This document shows, piece after piece, positions 34,670 through 43,726 of a stretch of DNA of 64,000 bases. The notes under the pieces are model-generated. The model did not search any database and had not been told where the DNA came from. It was given only the letters and a program-made list of their open reading frames with translations. Origin of the DNA: Zobellia barbeyronii. Lineage in GTDB: Bacteria; Bacteroidota; Bacteroidia; Flavobacteriales; Flavobacteriaceae. Each line of letters opens with the position of its first letter. Positions within the stretch are counted from its first letter, which is position 1. The position numbers and the translations under genes were made by a program. The DNA lies in NCBI RefSeq assembly GCF_018603515.1, contig NZ_JACATN010000003.1, forward strand, positions 434,001-498,000, in the 5' to 3' direction.

Positions 34670-35629
34670 ATGCGCGAGGCCGCCTTTGTAAAGCAAAATA
34701 AAGACAAATGGGCTACTTTTGAAAATGCCCTGTCGAATAAAACGGCTTTGACCCCTGATAAATTGTCCGATCTCTATATTGAAATCACGGACCATCTTAG
34801 CTACGCCAAGACCTTTTACGCAGGCAGCAATACGGAGTTTTATCTCAACACCTTAGCCTCACAAGCCCACCAAAAAATCTACAAAACCAAGCGAGAACCC
34901 AAGAACCGTATTCTGGAATTCTGGAAAACGGAATTCCCAACGATGTTCTACCATCACCAACGTGAATTGCTGATTGCCTTTCTTGTATTCTTTTTCTTTA
35001 GCTTAGTAGGTGCTTTTTCAGCCGCTAACGAAGGTACGTTTGTTCGCTCAATTTTAGGTGATAGTTATGTAAATATGACCCTAGAAAATATTGAAAAAGG
35101 AGACCCCATGGCCGTTTATAAACAGATGGGAGAATTCAATATGTTCTTAGGCATTACCATTAACAATATTCGTGTAGCATTAATGGCATTCGCATATGGC
35201 ATTTTATTGGGCATAGGAACATTATTTGTCATGATGCAGAATGGAATAATGCTTGGTAGCTTCCAATACTTCTTTTACGACAAAGGTTTGCTTTGGGAAT
35301 CTGTAAGAACCATATGGATTCACGGTACCATAGAAATAGCTGTTATTATAATTGCTGGTTGCGCAGGACTCGTACTTGCCAATGGCATTCTATTTCCAGG
35401 CACGTACACCAGATTAGAATCTTTTAAAAGAGGCGTTCAAAACGGTTTGAAAATTATGCTCAGTACGGTACCCTTTTTTATTATTGCCGGCTTCTTAGAA
35501 GGTTTTGTTACCCGTCATACAGAAATGCCGGACGCATTGGCCATTCTCATTATTTTAGCCTCTCTGGCACTAATTCTTTTTTACTACGTTATATATCCTA
35601 AACGACTCAACAAAAGACCAACCCCATGA
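34670..35629 (+). CDS. Stage II sporulation protein M-like (DUF95) membrane protein
   Basis: About 319 residues. I chose the ATG at 34670 over the adjoining TTG codon at 34667. An N-terminal helical cytoplasmic part (KQNKDKWATFENALSNKTAL) precedes five or so TM helices with the SpoIIM family pattern (NNIRVALMAFAYGILLGIGT, then HGTIEIAVIIIAGCAGLVLA). In sporulating bacteria SpoIIM works with SpoIID/P in engulfment; this organism lacks sporulation, and the family's role here is unknown. It is the first gene of a six-gene operon, overlapping the next by 4 nt (ATGA). Confidence 0.83.
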   Translation: MREAAFVKQNKDKWATFENALSNKTALTPDKLSDLYIEITDHLSYAKTFYAGSNTEFYLNTLASQAHQKIYKTKREPKNRILEFWKTEFPTMFYHHQRELLIAFLVFFFFSLVGAFSAANEGTFVRSILGDSYVNMTLENIEKGDPMAVYKQMGEFNMFLGITINNIRVALMAFAYGILLGIGTLFVMMQNGIMLGSFQYFFYDKGLLWESVRTIWIHGTIEIAVIIIAGCAGLVLANGILFPGTYTRLESFKRGVQNGLKIMLSTVPFFIIAGFLEGFVTRHTEMPDALAILIILASLALILFYYVIYPKRLNKRPTP

Positions 35630-36495
35630 AACAGTTTATAGAGTTTAAGAAACAACGGGAAATGAGCCAGATCCTATCCGACACCTTTGGCTTTTTACGC
35701 AACGAATTCAAATCATTTTTTGGCGTATTTTTTAAGATAATAGCGCCCTACTTGGCAGTTATGCTTATTAGTTACGGCTTTTATATGTTCCAAATAGGGG
35801 ATATGATGAACCTTACCATGACCGGTTCAACCTCAATAATAAATGGTTTTGCAACTTTTATAGTAGTTCTGGTATTTATAATTGCTACCGTAACTACCTA
35901 TGTTATGTCACAGGCCACTACCTTATTTTATATTAAATCTTACATAAAACATAATGGTAACATAGATTTTATTGAAATCAAACAAAATGTATATGGCTCA
36001 TTCTGGAAGTTTATAGGTCTAGGTTTTTTAGTAGCCATCTGCGTAGGTTGTGGTTTTCTTTTCTGTATTATTCCAGGTATTTATCTATATGTTCCACTTG
36101 TGCTATCATTTAGTATTTTGGCTTTTGACGGTAAGAGTGTTTCGGATGCTTTTAGTGCTAGTTTTAGTTTAGTCAAGGAGTATTGGTGGATAACTTTTGC
36201 TTCTCTTTTTGTGGTAGGCATCATCGTAATGGTTTCCAGTTATGCTTTTGCCTTACCAGCTACTATTTATACCTATGCCAAAATGGGAATCCTCTCTGGA
36301 GAAATAGACGCTGAGAATTTTACGGTAGCAGACCCTATTTCTATTGTGTTAGGTATTATTAGTACGCTTGCCCAATTTCTACTGAATATTATATCTGTTG
36401 TTGCCAGCGTTTTAATTTATTTTGATTTAAACGAAAAGAAGAACTTTACAGGTACTTACGAACGCATAAAAAATCTTGGAGGAACCGACGAATAA
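35626..36495 (+). CDS. DUF4013-like multi-pass membrane protein
   Basis: A 289-residue protein with six predicted TM segments, for example FKIIAPYLAVMLISYGFYMF and VAICVGCGFLFCIIPGIYLY. The latter, with its double Pro-Gly kink before ALSFSILAFDGKS-like sequence, resembles the DUF4013/DUF975 and glycerophosphodiesterase membrane-domain families. The N-terminal motif REMSQILSDTFGFLRNEFKS is cytoplasmic. Its start overlaps the SpoIIM stop (ATGA), and the DUF4129 gene begins 2 nt after its end. The function is unknown; it belongs to the conserved MoxR-DUF58 operon. Confidence 0.65.
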   Translation: MKQFIEFKKQREMSQILSDTFGFLRNEFKSFFGVFFKIIAPYLAVMLISYGFYMFQIGDMMNLTMTGSTSIINGFATFIVVLVFIIATVTTYVMSQATTLFYIKSYIKHNGNIDFIEIKQNVYGSFWKFIGLGFLVAICVGCGFLFCIIPGIYLYVPLVLSFSILAFDGKSVSDAFSASFSLVKEYWWITFASLFVVGIIVMVSSYAFALPATIYTYAKMGILSGEIDAENFTVADPISIVLGIISTLAQFLLNIISVVASVLIYFDLNEKKNFTGTYERIKNLGGTDE

Positions 36496-36497
36496 AT

Positions 36498-37238
36498 ATG
36501 CGGAAACTGCATTTCTTCTTATGGCTAAGCCTATGTTGCGCGGGGTTTTTAACTGCACAGAAAGACTCTTTAGGGATTGCCTATGATACGGTTGCGCTTA
36601 AAACGAAAACTATAAGCGACTCTGATCTAAGCAAATTTTACGAAGACAATGCTTTTAAATATGAGGTTATAGAAGCCGAGCGCACTTGGTGGGATGACTT
36701 TAAAAGTTATTTAAGCAATTTAATCTTACGCATTTTAGAAGGTATTTTTGGAGTAGAAGAGGCATCAGGTATTTTGGCTACATTCTTACGTCTGGCACCG
36801 TATTTACTTTTAGGCATCCTCATTTATATTCTTATTCGATTTTTTCTGAACATTAACGCCAGTGCTCTACGACAGGCCAAAAGTAATAAGGCTCTAGTTT
36901 CATTATCCGAAGAAGAACATATTATAAAAAATGAAAACATTCAAGACCTCATTCAAAAAGCACTTGCTAAAAACGACTTCCGTTTAGCGGTTCGTTATTC
37001 TTATTTGCAAGTTCTAAAACTACTTAGTGAGAAAGAACTCATTTCTTGGGAATCACAAAAAACGAATGACGATTATATAAAAGAAATTTCAAAGACAGAG
37101 CTCCAAAATCCATTCATCAACATAACTCGTTTATATGATTTTACTTGGTATGGAGATTTCCATATCACAGAAATAGAGTATTCAAAAGCAAAGAAAACCT
37201 TTCTATCCATAGAAAAAATCATACGCACAAATGGATAA
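36498..37238 (+). CDS. DUF4129 domain membrane protein
   Basis: A 246-residue protein with a signal-like N-terminus (MRKLHFFLWLSLCCAGFLTA), an extracytoplasmic stretch containing ERTWWDDFKSYLSNLILRIL, and a TM helix at about 94-113 (LAPYLLLGILIYILIRFFLN). The C-terminal cytoplasmic DUF4129 domain has the pattern DFRLAVRYSYLQVLKLLSEK then FTWYGDFHITEIEYSKAK. DUF4129 usually accompanies MoxR, DUF58 and transglutaminase genes. It overlaps DUF4350 by 8 nt. The biochemical role is unknown. Confidence 0.78.
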   Translation: MRKLHFFLWLSLCCAGFLTAQKDSLGIAYDTVALKTKTISDSDLSKFYEDNAFKYEVIEAERTWWDDFKSYLSNLILRILEGIFGVEEASGILATFLRLAPYLLLGILIYILIRFFLNINASALRQAKSNKALVSLSEEEHIIKNENIQDLIQKALAKNDFRLAVRYSYLQVLKLLSEKELISWESQKTNDDYIKEISKTELQNPFINITRLYDFTWYGDFHITEIEYSKAKKTFLSIEKIIRTNG

Positions 37239-38448
37239 GAAAGGACTAAAATATATAATCATAGCCGTAGCTACTGTAGCATTGTTGATGGTTATGCAAT
37301 ACAACCGGCCCAAAGAAATAAACTGGACCAATTCCTACGTGGCCAAACATAAGATACCCTATGGCACTTTTGTCTTAAACGATGTTATGGAACATCTTTT
37401 CGATAAAAAAATAAAACAAGTAAACATTACGCCTTTTGAGTTTCTAAAAGCTAATGAAGAAGCATCAGGAACTTATTTTTTCTTAAACGATAATATTAAT
37501 TTTGGTGATGCAGAACTACTTTCTCTTTTAGATTGGGTAGATAAGGGAAATACCCTTTTTATTGCTTCAGAAAATTATGAAGAGAAACTTCTGGACACTC
37601 TTAAACTAAATACCGCTACTCTTTTTAGCGGGTTAGAAAACATACGGTCCCATAAACATAGATTGGTTAACCCCTTGCTAGATTCAGAAGACGGTTACGT
37701 TTTCAAGAAAGAAGATTATGTAACGTATTTTATGAAATACGGAACAGATTCTATGACTATTTTGGGAACTGTAGCCAATATAGAGAAGAACAAAAAGAAG
37801 GATGAAGAAGTAAACAACGTAATCAAAAGGTCATTTGGCAAAGGAGAGATCATTCTAAGTACTTTCCCTAAAGCATTTACAAATTATTTCATTTTAAAAG
37901 ATAACAATAAGCAGTATACTGCAGGGGTCCTGTCTTATTTAGACGACTCCCGCACCATTTATATGGATAACCACCATAAAAGCGGAAAAGCCGTTTACAC
38001 TTCACCTATGTATGTCTTTCTAAATACCAAGGAGTTCAAATGGGCCTATTATCTTGCTTTGATTGGCGTGGTTATTTATGTCTTTTTTGAAGGAAAGCGC
38101 AAGCAAAGGGCCATACCGGTGATTATTCCACTTAAAAATCAGACACTGGCATTTACCCGTACCATTGCAGATATGTATTTTGAAAAAGGTGAAAGAAAAC
38201 AAATTACCGAACATAAAATTGCTCATTTCTTAGAATACATCCGTTCCCGTTTTTACATGAGCACCCTAAAAAGAGATGATTCGTTCTATACCAATTTAGC
38301 TATGCGCAGCAATCATAGTAAGGAAGAAATAAAAGCACTTTTTTCACTTTTAGAACAATTGGAAGCAAAAGATAATTTGACCGACATTGAGTTGCAAAAA
38401 CTGAATTCGGCCATAGAAAATTTTAAAAAGAAATCACATGGAAAATAA
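37231..38448 (+). CDS. DUF4350 domain membrane protein
   Basis: A 405-residue protein with an N-terminal TM helix (KYIIIAVATVALLMVMQYNR). A periplasmic alpha/beta domain (about 30-250) resembles a DUF4350/GATase-like fold (LSLLDWVDKGNTLFIASENY). A second TM helix lies near 270-288 (WAYYLALIGVVIYVFFEGKR). A cytoplasmic tail follows, in which RTIADMYFEKGERKQITEHK is conserved among these operons. It overlaps the MoxR gene by 11 nt. It is part of the same tightly coupled operon, with unknown function. Confidence 0.75.
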   Translation: MDKKGLKYIIIAVATVALLMVMQYNRPKEINWTNSYVAKHKIPYGTFVLNDVMEHLFDKKIKQVNITPFEFLKANEEASGTYFFLNDNINFGDAELLSLLDWVDKGNTLFIASENYEEKLLDTLKLNTATLFSGLENIRSHKHRLVNPLLDSEDGYVFKKEDYVTYFMKYGTDSMTILGTVANIEKNKKKDEEVNNVIKRSFGKGEIILSTFPKAFTNYFILKDNNKQYTAGVLSYLDDSRTIYMDNHHKSGKAVYTSPMYVFLNTKEFKWAYYLALIGVVIYVFFEGKRKQRAIPVIIPLKNQTLAFTRTIADMYFEKGERKQITEHKIAHFLEYIRSRFYMSTLKRDDSFYTNLAMRSNHSKEEIKALFSLLEQLEAKDNLTDIELQKLNSAIENFKKKSHGK

Positions 38449-39436
38449 TGAGATGCAAAATGAAGAACTCAACTTCAACAATCGTATTCCGTTAGAAGAT
38501 TTAAAGAATGCCGTTGATGGAATAAAAAGAGAACTTTCAAAAGTCATCATAGGACAAGAGAATTTCATAGAACTTCTCATTGTCTCTCTATTAGTTGATG
38601 GACATGTACTTATTGAAGGTGTGCCTGGTATAGCCAAAACTATTACCGCAAAACTTTTTGCAAAAACATTGAAGACAGATTTTAGTCGAATTCAGTTTAC
38701 ACCGGATTTAATGCCTAGCGATATCCTTGGTACTTCCATTTTTAACGTAAAGACGTCTGAATTTGAATATAAAAAAGGTCCTATTTTTTCTAATATTATT
38801 CTGATTGATGAAATAAACAGGGCTCCAGCAAAGACACAGGCGGCCATGTTCGAAACCATGGAGGAACGCCAAGTAACTATGGACGGAACCACCTATAAAA
38901 TGAAAGCACCGTTTATGGTATTGGCTACACAAAACCCTATTGACCAAGAAGGGACTTATGCCCTACCCGAAGCGCAACTAGACCGATTCTTATTTAAAAT
39001 TAAAGTGGAATACCCTTCACTAGAGGAAGAAGTTTTAATTATTAAGACTCACCATGAACGCAAAGGCGCTATAGTAAAAGAACTTATAAACGGGGTATTG
39101 ACACCGGAACAATTAGCTGGTTTTAAAGCGAACATTCAAGAAGTTATCGTTGAAGAGAAGATTATAAAATACATTGCAGAGATTATTTCAAAAACAAGAA
39201 ACCATCCGCATCTTTATTTGGGAGGTTCCCCTAGAGCTTCCATTGCCACATTAAATGCTGCAAAAGCCTTTGCTGCAATTAGTGGACGAGATTTTGTTAC
39301 CCCAGAAGACATTAAAAAAACATTGGTACCAGTTCTTAACCACAGGGTAATTTTAACTCCTGAACGTGAGATGGAGGGCATGACCACAGAAAGCGTAATC
39401 CAAATGATAACAGAGTCGGTAGAAATCCCGAGATAA
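38438..39436 (+). CDS. MoxR-family AAA+ ATPase
   Basis: A 332-residue AAA+ protein. The Walker A variant is LIEGVPGIAKTITAK. Walker B with sensor is IILIDEINRAPAKTQAAMFE, and the EERQVTMDGTTYKM pore-loop region and sensor VLATQNPIDQEGTYALPEAQ follow. MoxR proteins act as chaperone-like ATPases that mature partner complexes containing MIDAS/vWA-type domains. The downstream DUF58 protein (2 nt away) is the standard partner. There are no Bat (vWA-TPR) genes here, so this is the DUF58-type rather than the Bat-type MoxR operon. Confidence 0.92.
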   Translation: MENNEMQNEELNFNNRIPLEDLKNAVDGIKRELSKVIIGQENFIELLIVSLLVDGHVLIEGVPGIAKTITAKLFAKTLKTDFSRIQFTPDLMPSDILGTSIFNVKTSEFEYKKGPIFSNIILIDEINRAPAKTQAAMFETMEERQVTMDGTTYKMKAPFMVLATQNPIDQEGTYALPEAQLDRFLFKIKVEYPSLEEEVLIIKTHHERKGAIVKELINGVLTPEQLAGFKANIQEVIVEEKIIKYIAEIISKTRNHPHLYLGGSPRASIATLNAAKAFAAISGRDFVTPEDIKKTLVPVLNHRVILTPEREMEGMTTESVIQMITESVEIPR

Positions 39437-39438
39437 GA

Positions 39439-40770
39439 ATGCAATTTTTAAAATCGTTCTACATACACAACGTTTTCTTTAGGTATATAGCTATACTATC
39501 AGCTAGCTTTATACTCAGCTATTGGATACCCGTGCTCTACCCTATTGCATGGCTTCTGAGCTTACTTTTAATTGCGCTCTTCTTATTTGATGCGTATTTA
39601 TTATATACCGCTAAAACAGGTATAAAAGCATCCAGGATATTACCAAAAAAATTATCCAATAGTGATTTAAATCCTATTTTAATAAAGTTTGAAAGTCACT
39701 ATACATTCCTGACACAGGTTTCAATTATTGATGAGCTACCCGCTCAATTTCAAAAGCGCGATTTTGAACATAAAATCAGTTTATCAAAAGGAGAAAAGAA
39801 AGAATTTAAATACACGGTTAGACCTGTTGACCGTGGAGAATATGTTTTTGGAAACTTAAATGTTTTTGCCTCATCACCTTTAAAAATAATTATAAGAAAG
39901 TTCGTTTTTCAGAAAGACCAGATGGTCCCGGTGTACCCGAGCATCATCCAAATGCAGCAGTACGATTTTTTAGCTATCAATAATAAACTTACCCAAATAG
40001 GTCTTAAAAAAATACGTCGTATTGGACACACCCAAGAATTTGAACAGATAAAAGAATATGTTCAAGGAGATGATTTTAGGACTGTTAACTGGAAGGCTAC
40101 TGCCAAACAGAACCAATTAATGGTTAACCAATACCAAGATGAACGCTCACAGCCTATTTATTCTATTATTGATACAGGCCGTGTAATGAAAATGCCTTTT
40201 AACGGACTTAAATTATTGGATTACGCCATTAATTCCGCTTTGGCTTTTTCTAATGTCGCCTTAAAACGAAACGACAAAACGGGCATGATTGCATTCTCTA
40301 AAAAAATTGAATCCTTTGTTCCCGCCATTCAAAAAATTACCCATTTAAATACCATTTTAGAAAAGCTTTATAATATTAATACCCAGTTTACCGATGCAGA
40401 TTATGGCATGCTCTATGCCCATATAAAAAGGAACGTAAACCAAAGAAGTTTACTTCTACTCTATACCAACTTTGAACATATATCTGCTTTAAAAAGACAG
40501 CTTCCTTTCTTAAGTGCAATTGCCAAAAAGCATGTGCTGGTGGTCATATTCTTTGAGAACACAGAATTGGACACTCTAATTTCTAAAGATGCCCATGACA
40601 TTCAAACCATCTACCACAAAACAATAGCTGAAAAATTTACGCTAGAAAAACGTTTAATGCAGAAAGAACTTCAGAAATATGGTATTCAGACCATCTTAAC
40701 CAAGCCAGAGAACTTAACCATGAATACCATCAATAAGTACCTAGAAATCAAGGCTCGGGGACTTCTTTAA
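39439..40770 (+). CDS. DUF58 (vWA-like) protein
   Basis: A 443-residue protein with two N-terminal TM helices (about 12-32 and 37-57), then a beta-rich segment. The DUF58 domain follows, with the diagnostic FEQIKEYVQGDDFRTVNWKA and QYQDERSQPIYSIIDTGRVM. The latter holds a degenerate MIDAS-like Asp. DUF58 proteins are thought to be MoxR clients at the inner membrane. It is the last gene of the operon; a weak hairpin terminator lies 150 nt downstream. Its substrate is unknown. Confidence 0.85.
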   Translation: MQFLKSFYIHNVFFRYIAILSASFILSYWIPVLYPIAWLLSLLLIALFLFDAYLLYTAKTGIKASRILPKKLSNSDLNPILIKFESHYTFLTQVSIIDELPAQFQKRDFEHKISLSKGEKKEFKYTVRPVDRGEYVFGNLNVFASSPLKIIIRKFVFQKDQMVPVYPSIIQMQQYDFLAINNKLTQIGLKKIRRIGHTQEFEQIKEYVQGDDFRTVNWKATAKQNQLMVNQYQDERSQPIYSIIDTGRVMKMPFNGLKLLDYAINSALAFSNVALKRNDKTGMIAFSKKIESFVPAIQKITHLNTILEKLYNINTQFTDADYGMLYAHIKRNVNQRSLLLLYTNFEHISALKRQLPFLSAIAKKHVLVVIFFENTELDTLISKDAHDIQTIYHKTIAEKFTLEKRLMQKELQKYGIQTILTKPENLTMNTINKYLEIKARGLL

Positions 40771-40825
40771 CTATATTCTGTAAACACAATTTTCTACCAC
40801 AACGAATAAAGTCGAAAAAAGTTGT

Positions 40826-40880
40826 TAACAAGTTATCACCAACGTCCATGTTGATAACTTTAAAATGATTTTATAATCAA
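40826..40880. repeat. Inverted repeat with DnaA-box-like halves and an AT-rich flank
   Basis: AAGTTATCA (40830-40838) is matched by TGATAACTT (40852-40860). The sequences TTATCACCA (40833-40841) and TGTTGATAA (40849-40857) differ from the DnaA box TTATCCACA and its complement by two bases and one base. TTGTTAACAA precedes it and an AT-rich run follows. It could be an origin-like site, an operator or a hairpin. Confidence 0.35.
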
Positions 40881-40916
40881 TTCGCAACCCTAATAGTCAC
40901 AAGTGATAGGCAATAA

Positions 40917-40943
40917 AATGTGGGTTTAATAACCCCCATTTTT
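40917..40943 (+). terminator. Possible terminator of the MoxR/DUF58 operon
   Basis: AATGTGGGTT (40917-40926) pairs with AACCCCCATT (40931-40940) with one mismatch, loop TAAT, then TTT. It lies 147 nt after the DUF58 stop. Confidence 0.5.
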
Positions 40944-41010
40944 AGCTCTATCCTCGTTTAACCGCCCAAAAATTTCGTCATAATTCTGTAAATTGCAGTC
41001 CCCAGTAGGT

Positions 41011-41601
41011 ATGCAAACATACCGCCCCTTTAAAATCTATTTACGAACCAAACCTAAGAGAACAGGAATGAAGAGAACATCTCCTTTAGTTGCTAAAACG
41101 TCCCCGACATTTTTCAATTTTTTACGGTCCAAGCCAAAATATAGATTTCGTCTTGTAGATTTTAAGAACAAAGACTACAAAACAGATTTACTTTTATCTC
41201 AGACCAGATGTGATTTAGAAATTTCACCAAAGGGGATTATGGTAGCGGGTAACTTTAATAATCATGAAAGTATAATCCCTCTATTAAAGAATGAAATAGA
41301 GTCTATTAGTTTAGTTAGGGGCAAAGAAACTATAGATACCTTCTATCTTTCTCCAATGCATATTCTAATAAAAATGGGCATACCAAGCCGCGTTGCTCGT
41401 TTATTTAAGGTCTACCCATCAGAATATAAAATTTCCGAGACTCAGGTTATTATTAAATGCGAAGAATACCAGCTTAAATTAATTACCGACGGTACTAATT
41501 TTGAAACTTTATTACGCACTTTTACGAAGTCTGGATATTCAGAAGAACTAAATCTTATGCGTAAACCTTCTTTAAACCTCTTAAGCTACAGCGTATATTA
41601 A
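41011..41601 (+). CDS. Hypothetical cytoplasmic protein, possible PH-like fold
   Basis: About 196 residues from ATG 41011. A TTG at 40993 or the ATG at 41068 (MKRTSPLV) are alternatives, and the N-terminal 40 basic residues may be non-coding. The core pattern is CDLEISPKGIMVAGNFNNHE, then IIPLLKNEIESISLVRGKET, then VIIKCEEYQLKLITDGTNFE. This is a run of short strands ending in a helix, as in bacterial PH or GRAM-like domains. No signal peptide or TM segment is present. I do not recognise a family. The gene is monocistronic. Confidence 0.5.
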   Translation: MQTYRPFKIYLRTKPKRTGMKRTSPLVAKTSPTFFNFLRSKPKYRFRLVDFKNKDYKTDLLLSQTRCDLEISPKGIMVAGNFNNHESIIPLLKNEIESISLVRGKETIDTFYLSPMHILIKMGIPSRVARLFKVYPSEYKISETQVIIKCEEYQLKLITDGTNFETLLRTFTKSGYSEELNLMRKPSLNLLSYSVY

Positions 41602-41767
41602 TTGCAGGATTTCTATTCCTGTTAATTAACCATCAAATCTATTATTTAGAAGTACTCTTTTTTATACTGAGGTCAATTGTGGTTGGTGATCTTATAGCTA
41701 GTTAATTTAGCAACAGTTTATTACATTTAATGCTTACTAGTACTCTACGCTATAAGAAACTAAAGTA

Positions 41768-42787
41768 ATGAGACTTAAAGAACTGTTATTATTACCTTTC
41801 TGCATTTTATTTTTTGCAATAGGTCACACTCAAGAATTACATACTCTAGCCCAAGATTTTCTCAGTACTATGGATGCAGGTCTTCTAAAAGAAGCTCAGT
41901 TCCAACTTAACGATGATGAACGTTTCAATTTTAATTATGTGCCGATCCAAAGAAAAGGACCAACTTTTAATAATTTTAATGAGAAGCAAAAAGAAGCTGC
42001 AACCAACTTATTAAAAGCCTCTCTTAGCCAAGAAGGTTTCCGTAAAGCATCAGAAATCATGGCGCTAGAAAATATATTAGCTGTTCTAGAAAATAACAAA
42101 AAGAAGATGCCAGATGGAACTCCTATGAGAGACGCCCTAAACTATCACTTTTCTATTTTTGGCAAACCCGCTGCAGGAGAATTTTGGGGCTGGCGTTTTG
42201 AAGGCCATCATGTGTCTTTAAATTTCATTGCCTCAGAAGATACTATGATATCTGCCACACCTTCTTTTATAGGCTCTAATCCCGGTGTAGTTCCTAGTGG
42301 AAAATCACAAGGAAAACAAGTGCTAAAAAAAGAGACTGAAATAGGTTTTGAACTTCTGAACTCGCTCTCTAAAGAACAACTTACCAAAGCGGTATTTTCT
42401 AATGAGGCCCCTTATGAAATATTTACAAAAAACAACAGAACCGTATCTAACTTAGAACCCAACGGAATTCTATTTTCTGATCTATCAGAAGAACAAAAAG
42501 CAATCTTTCAAAAACTCTTGAATCTCTATTTAAATAACTACAAAGCTGAATTTTCAAAATCGCTCAAAACTAAAATTGAAGAAGCAGATTTCAATAAGCT
42601 TTCTTTTGCTTGGGCAGGCAGCTTAAAGCCTGGCCAAGGACATTATTATCATATTCAAGGGCCTACCATTTTAATTGAGTATGATAACACACAAAACAAT
42701 GCCAACCACGTGCATACCGTAGTTCGCGATTTAACCAATGATTTTGGCCAGGATATTTTAAAGGAACATTACAACCACAGTCATTAA
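41768..42787 (+). CDS. DUF3500 family secreted protein
   Basis: A 339-residue exported protein with signal MRLKELLLLPFCILFFAIGHTQ. The body carries the DUF3500 hallmarks RFNFNYVPIQRKGPTFNNFN, then FGKPAAGEFWGWRFEGHHVS, then PGQGHYYHIQGPTILIEYDN, and ends NHVHTVVRDLTNDFG. The conserved His residues in the EGHHVS and HYYHIQ stretches suggest a metal or substrate site, but the family's reaction is unknown. The DinB-like gene starts 15 nt downstream, so the two probably form an operon. Confidence 0.83.
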   Translation: MRLKELLLLPFCILFFAIGHTQELHTLAQDFLSTMDAGLLKEAQFQLNDDERFNFNYVPIQRKGPTFNNFNEKQKEAATNLLKASLSQEGFRKASEIMALENILAVLENNKKKMPDGTPMRDALNYHFSIFGKPAAGEFWGWRFEGHHVSLNFIASEDTMISATPSFIGSNPGVVPSGKSQGKQVLKKETEIGFELLNSLSKEQLTKAVFSNEAPYEIFTKNNRTVSNLEPNGILFSDLSEEQKAIFQKLLNLYLNNYKAEFSKSLKTKIEEADFNKLSFAWAGSLKPGQGHYYHIQGPTILIEYDNTQNNANHVHTVVRDLTNDFGQDILKEHYNHSH

Positions 42788-42802
42788 ACTAGGACAAAAC
42801 CC

Positions 42803-43318
42803 ATGCAAGACCCTAAACCTGAAGTCTGGCTCCGCGGACCTATTCCAGAAATTCCATTGCTATTGCAACCTGCTGCACATGCTCTATTACAATCTTCGGA
42901 GGAAATAGAGCGCTATTTGCTTGATTTTCCGGAGGACAAATTATGGACCAAAATTGCTGGAAGAGCTTCAGTTGGGTTTCACTTACAGCATATTACCGGA
43001 GTGCTAGACCGCATGATGACTTATTCTAAATCTGAAAACCTATCAGAATTGCAATTCAACTACCTCTCTCAAGAAGGAAAGCCGAATGAACAACTCCATA
43101 CAAAAGACCTTATCATCAACTTTCAAAATAAAACCGAACAAGCATTATCGTTTTTTAAAAACCTAACAGAAAATACTTTAAAAGAAGAGCGTACGGTAGG
43201 AAGAAAAAAACTTCCGTCAACAACTTTGGGTCTTCTATTTCATGCCGCAGAACACAGCCAGCGCCATGTAGGTCAACTATTAGTTACAGTAAGTGTTCTG
43301 ACCTATTCTGAAAACTAG
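42803..43318 (+). CDS. DinB-family metal-binding protein
   Basis: A 171-residue protein of the DinB four-helix fold. The metal-ligand histidines occur in GFHLQHITGVLDRMM (about 59-65) and LFHAAEHSQRHVGQLL (about 147-156), in the usual spacing of the superfamily. DinB-like proteins include bacillithiol/mycothiol-linked transferases, but the reaction here is unknown. It is the second gene of a pair with DUF3500. Confidence 0.78.
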   Translation: MQDPKPEVWLRGPIPEIPLLLQPAAHALLQSSEEIERYLLDFPEDKLWTKIAGRASVGFHLQHITGVLDRMMTYSKSENLSELQFNYLSQEGKPNEQLHTKDLIINFQNKTEQALSFFKNLTENTLKEERTVGRKKLPSTTLGLLFHAAEHSQRHVGQLLVTVSVLTYSEN

Positions 43319-43422
43319 AAATTATTTTCTCTCATCAGATTTATAGGATCAAAAATTAACGTTTTATGAGGTCTTCCACATGTAATAACACGCTAACTTT
43401 ATATTGTTATAAAAATGAAGTT

Positions 43423-43656
43423 ATGAAATCAAATGAAGTTAAAATTTACTCAGGAAACCGCTTTACAGCTCAACGTATAGAAGAAAAATTAAACGAAGTT
43501 GGTATTAGTCCAATTATCAAGGACGCCTCTGAATCTGCCCGTCTAGCAGGGTTTGCTGCCAATATTAATGGCGAGTTGGACATTCATGTGCGTGAGGACG
43601 AAAAGGACAAAGCAATGATTATAGTAAGGGCCATATCCGCACAACAAAAAGATTAA
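43423..43656 (+). CDS. DUF2007 (putative signal-transducing) small protein
   Basis: A 77-residue protein from ATG 43423 (MKSNEVKIYSGNRFTAQRIE). An in-frame ATG at 43366 would add 19 unlike residues. The pattern YSGNRFTAQRIEEKLNEVGI and the C-terminal HVREDEKDKAMIIVRAI fit DUF2007, a small ferredoxin-like domain named a putative signal-transducing protein. Its partner is unknown. The large cytochrome lipoprotein gene begins 70 nt downstream. Confidence 0.75.
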   Translation: MKSNEVKIYSGNRFTAQRIEEKLNEVGISPIIKDASESARLAGFAANINGELDIHVREDEKDKAMIIVRAISAQQKD

Positions 43657-43726
43657 AAGCTTGTCGTTTACTGTATTCAGAATTGCCTATTTTTATTGGC
43701 TACTTACCAATGAATACAAAACAACA

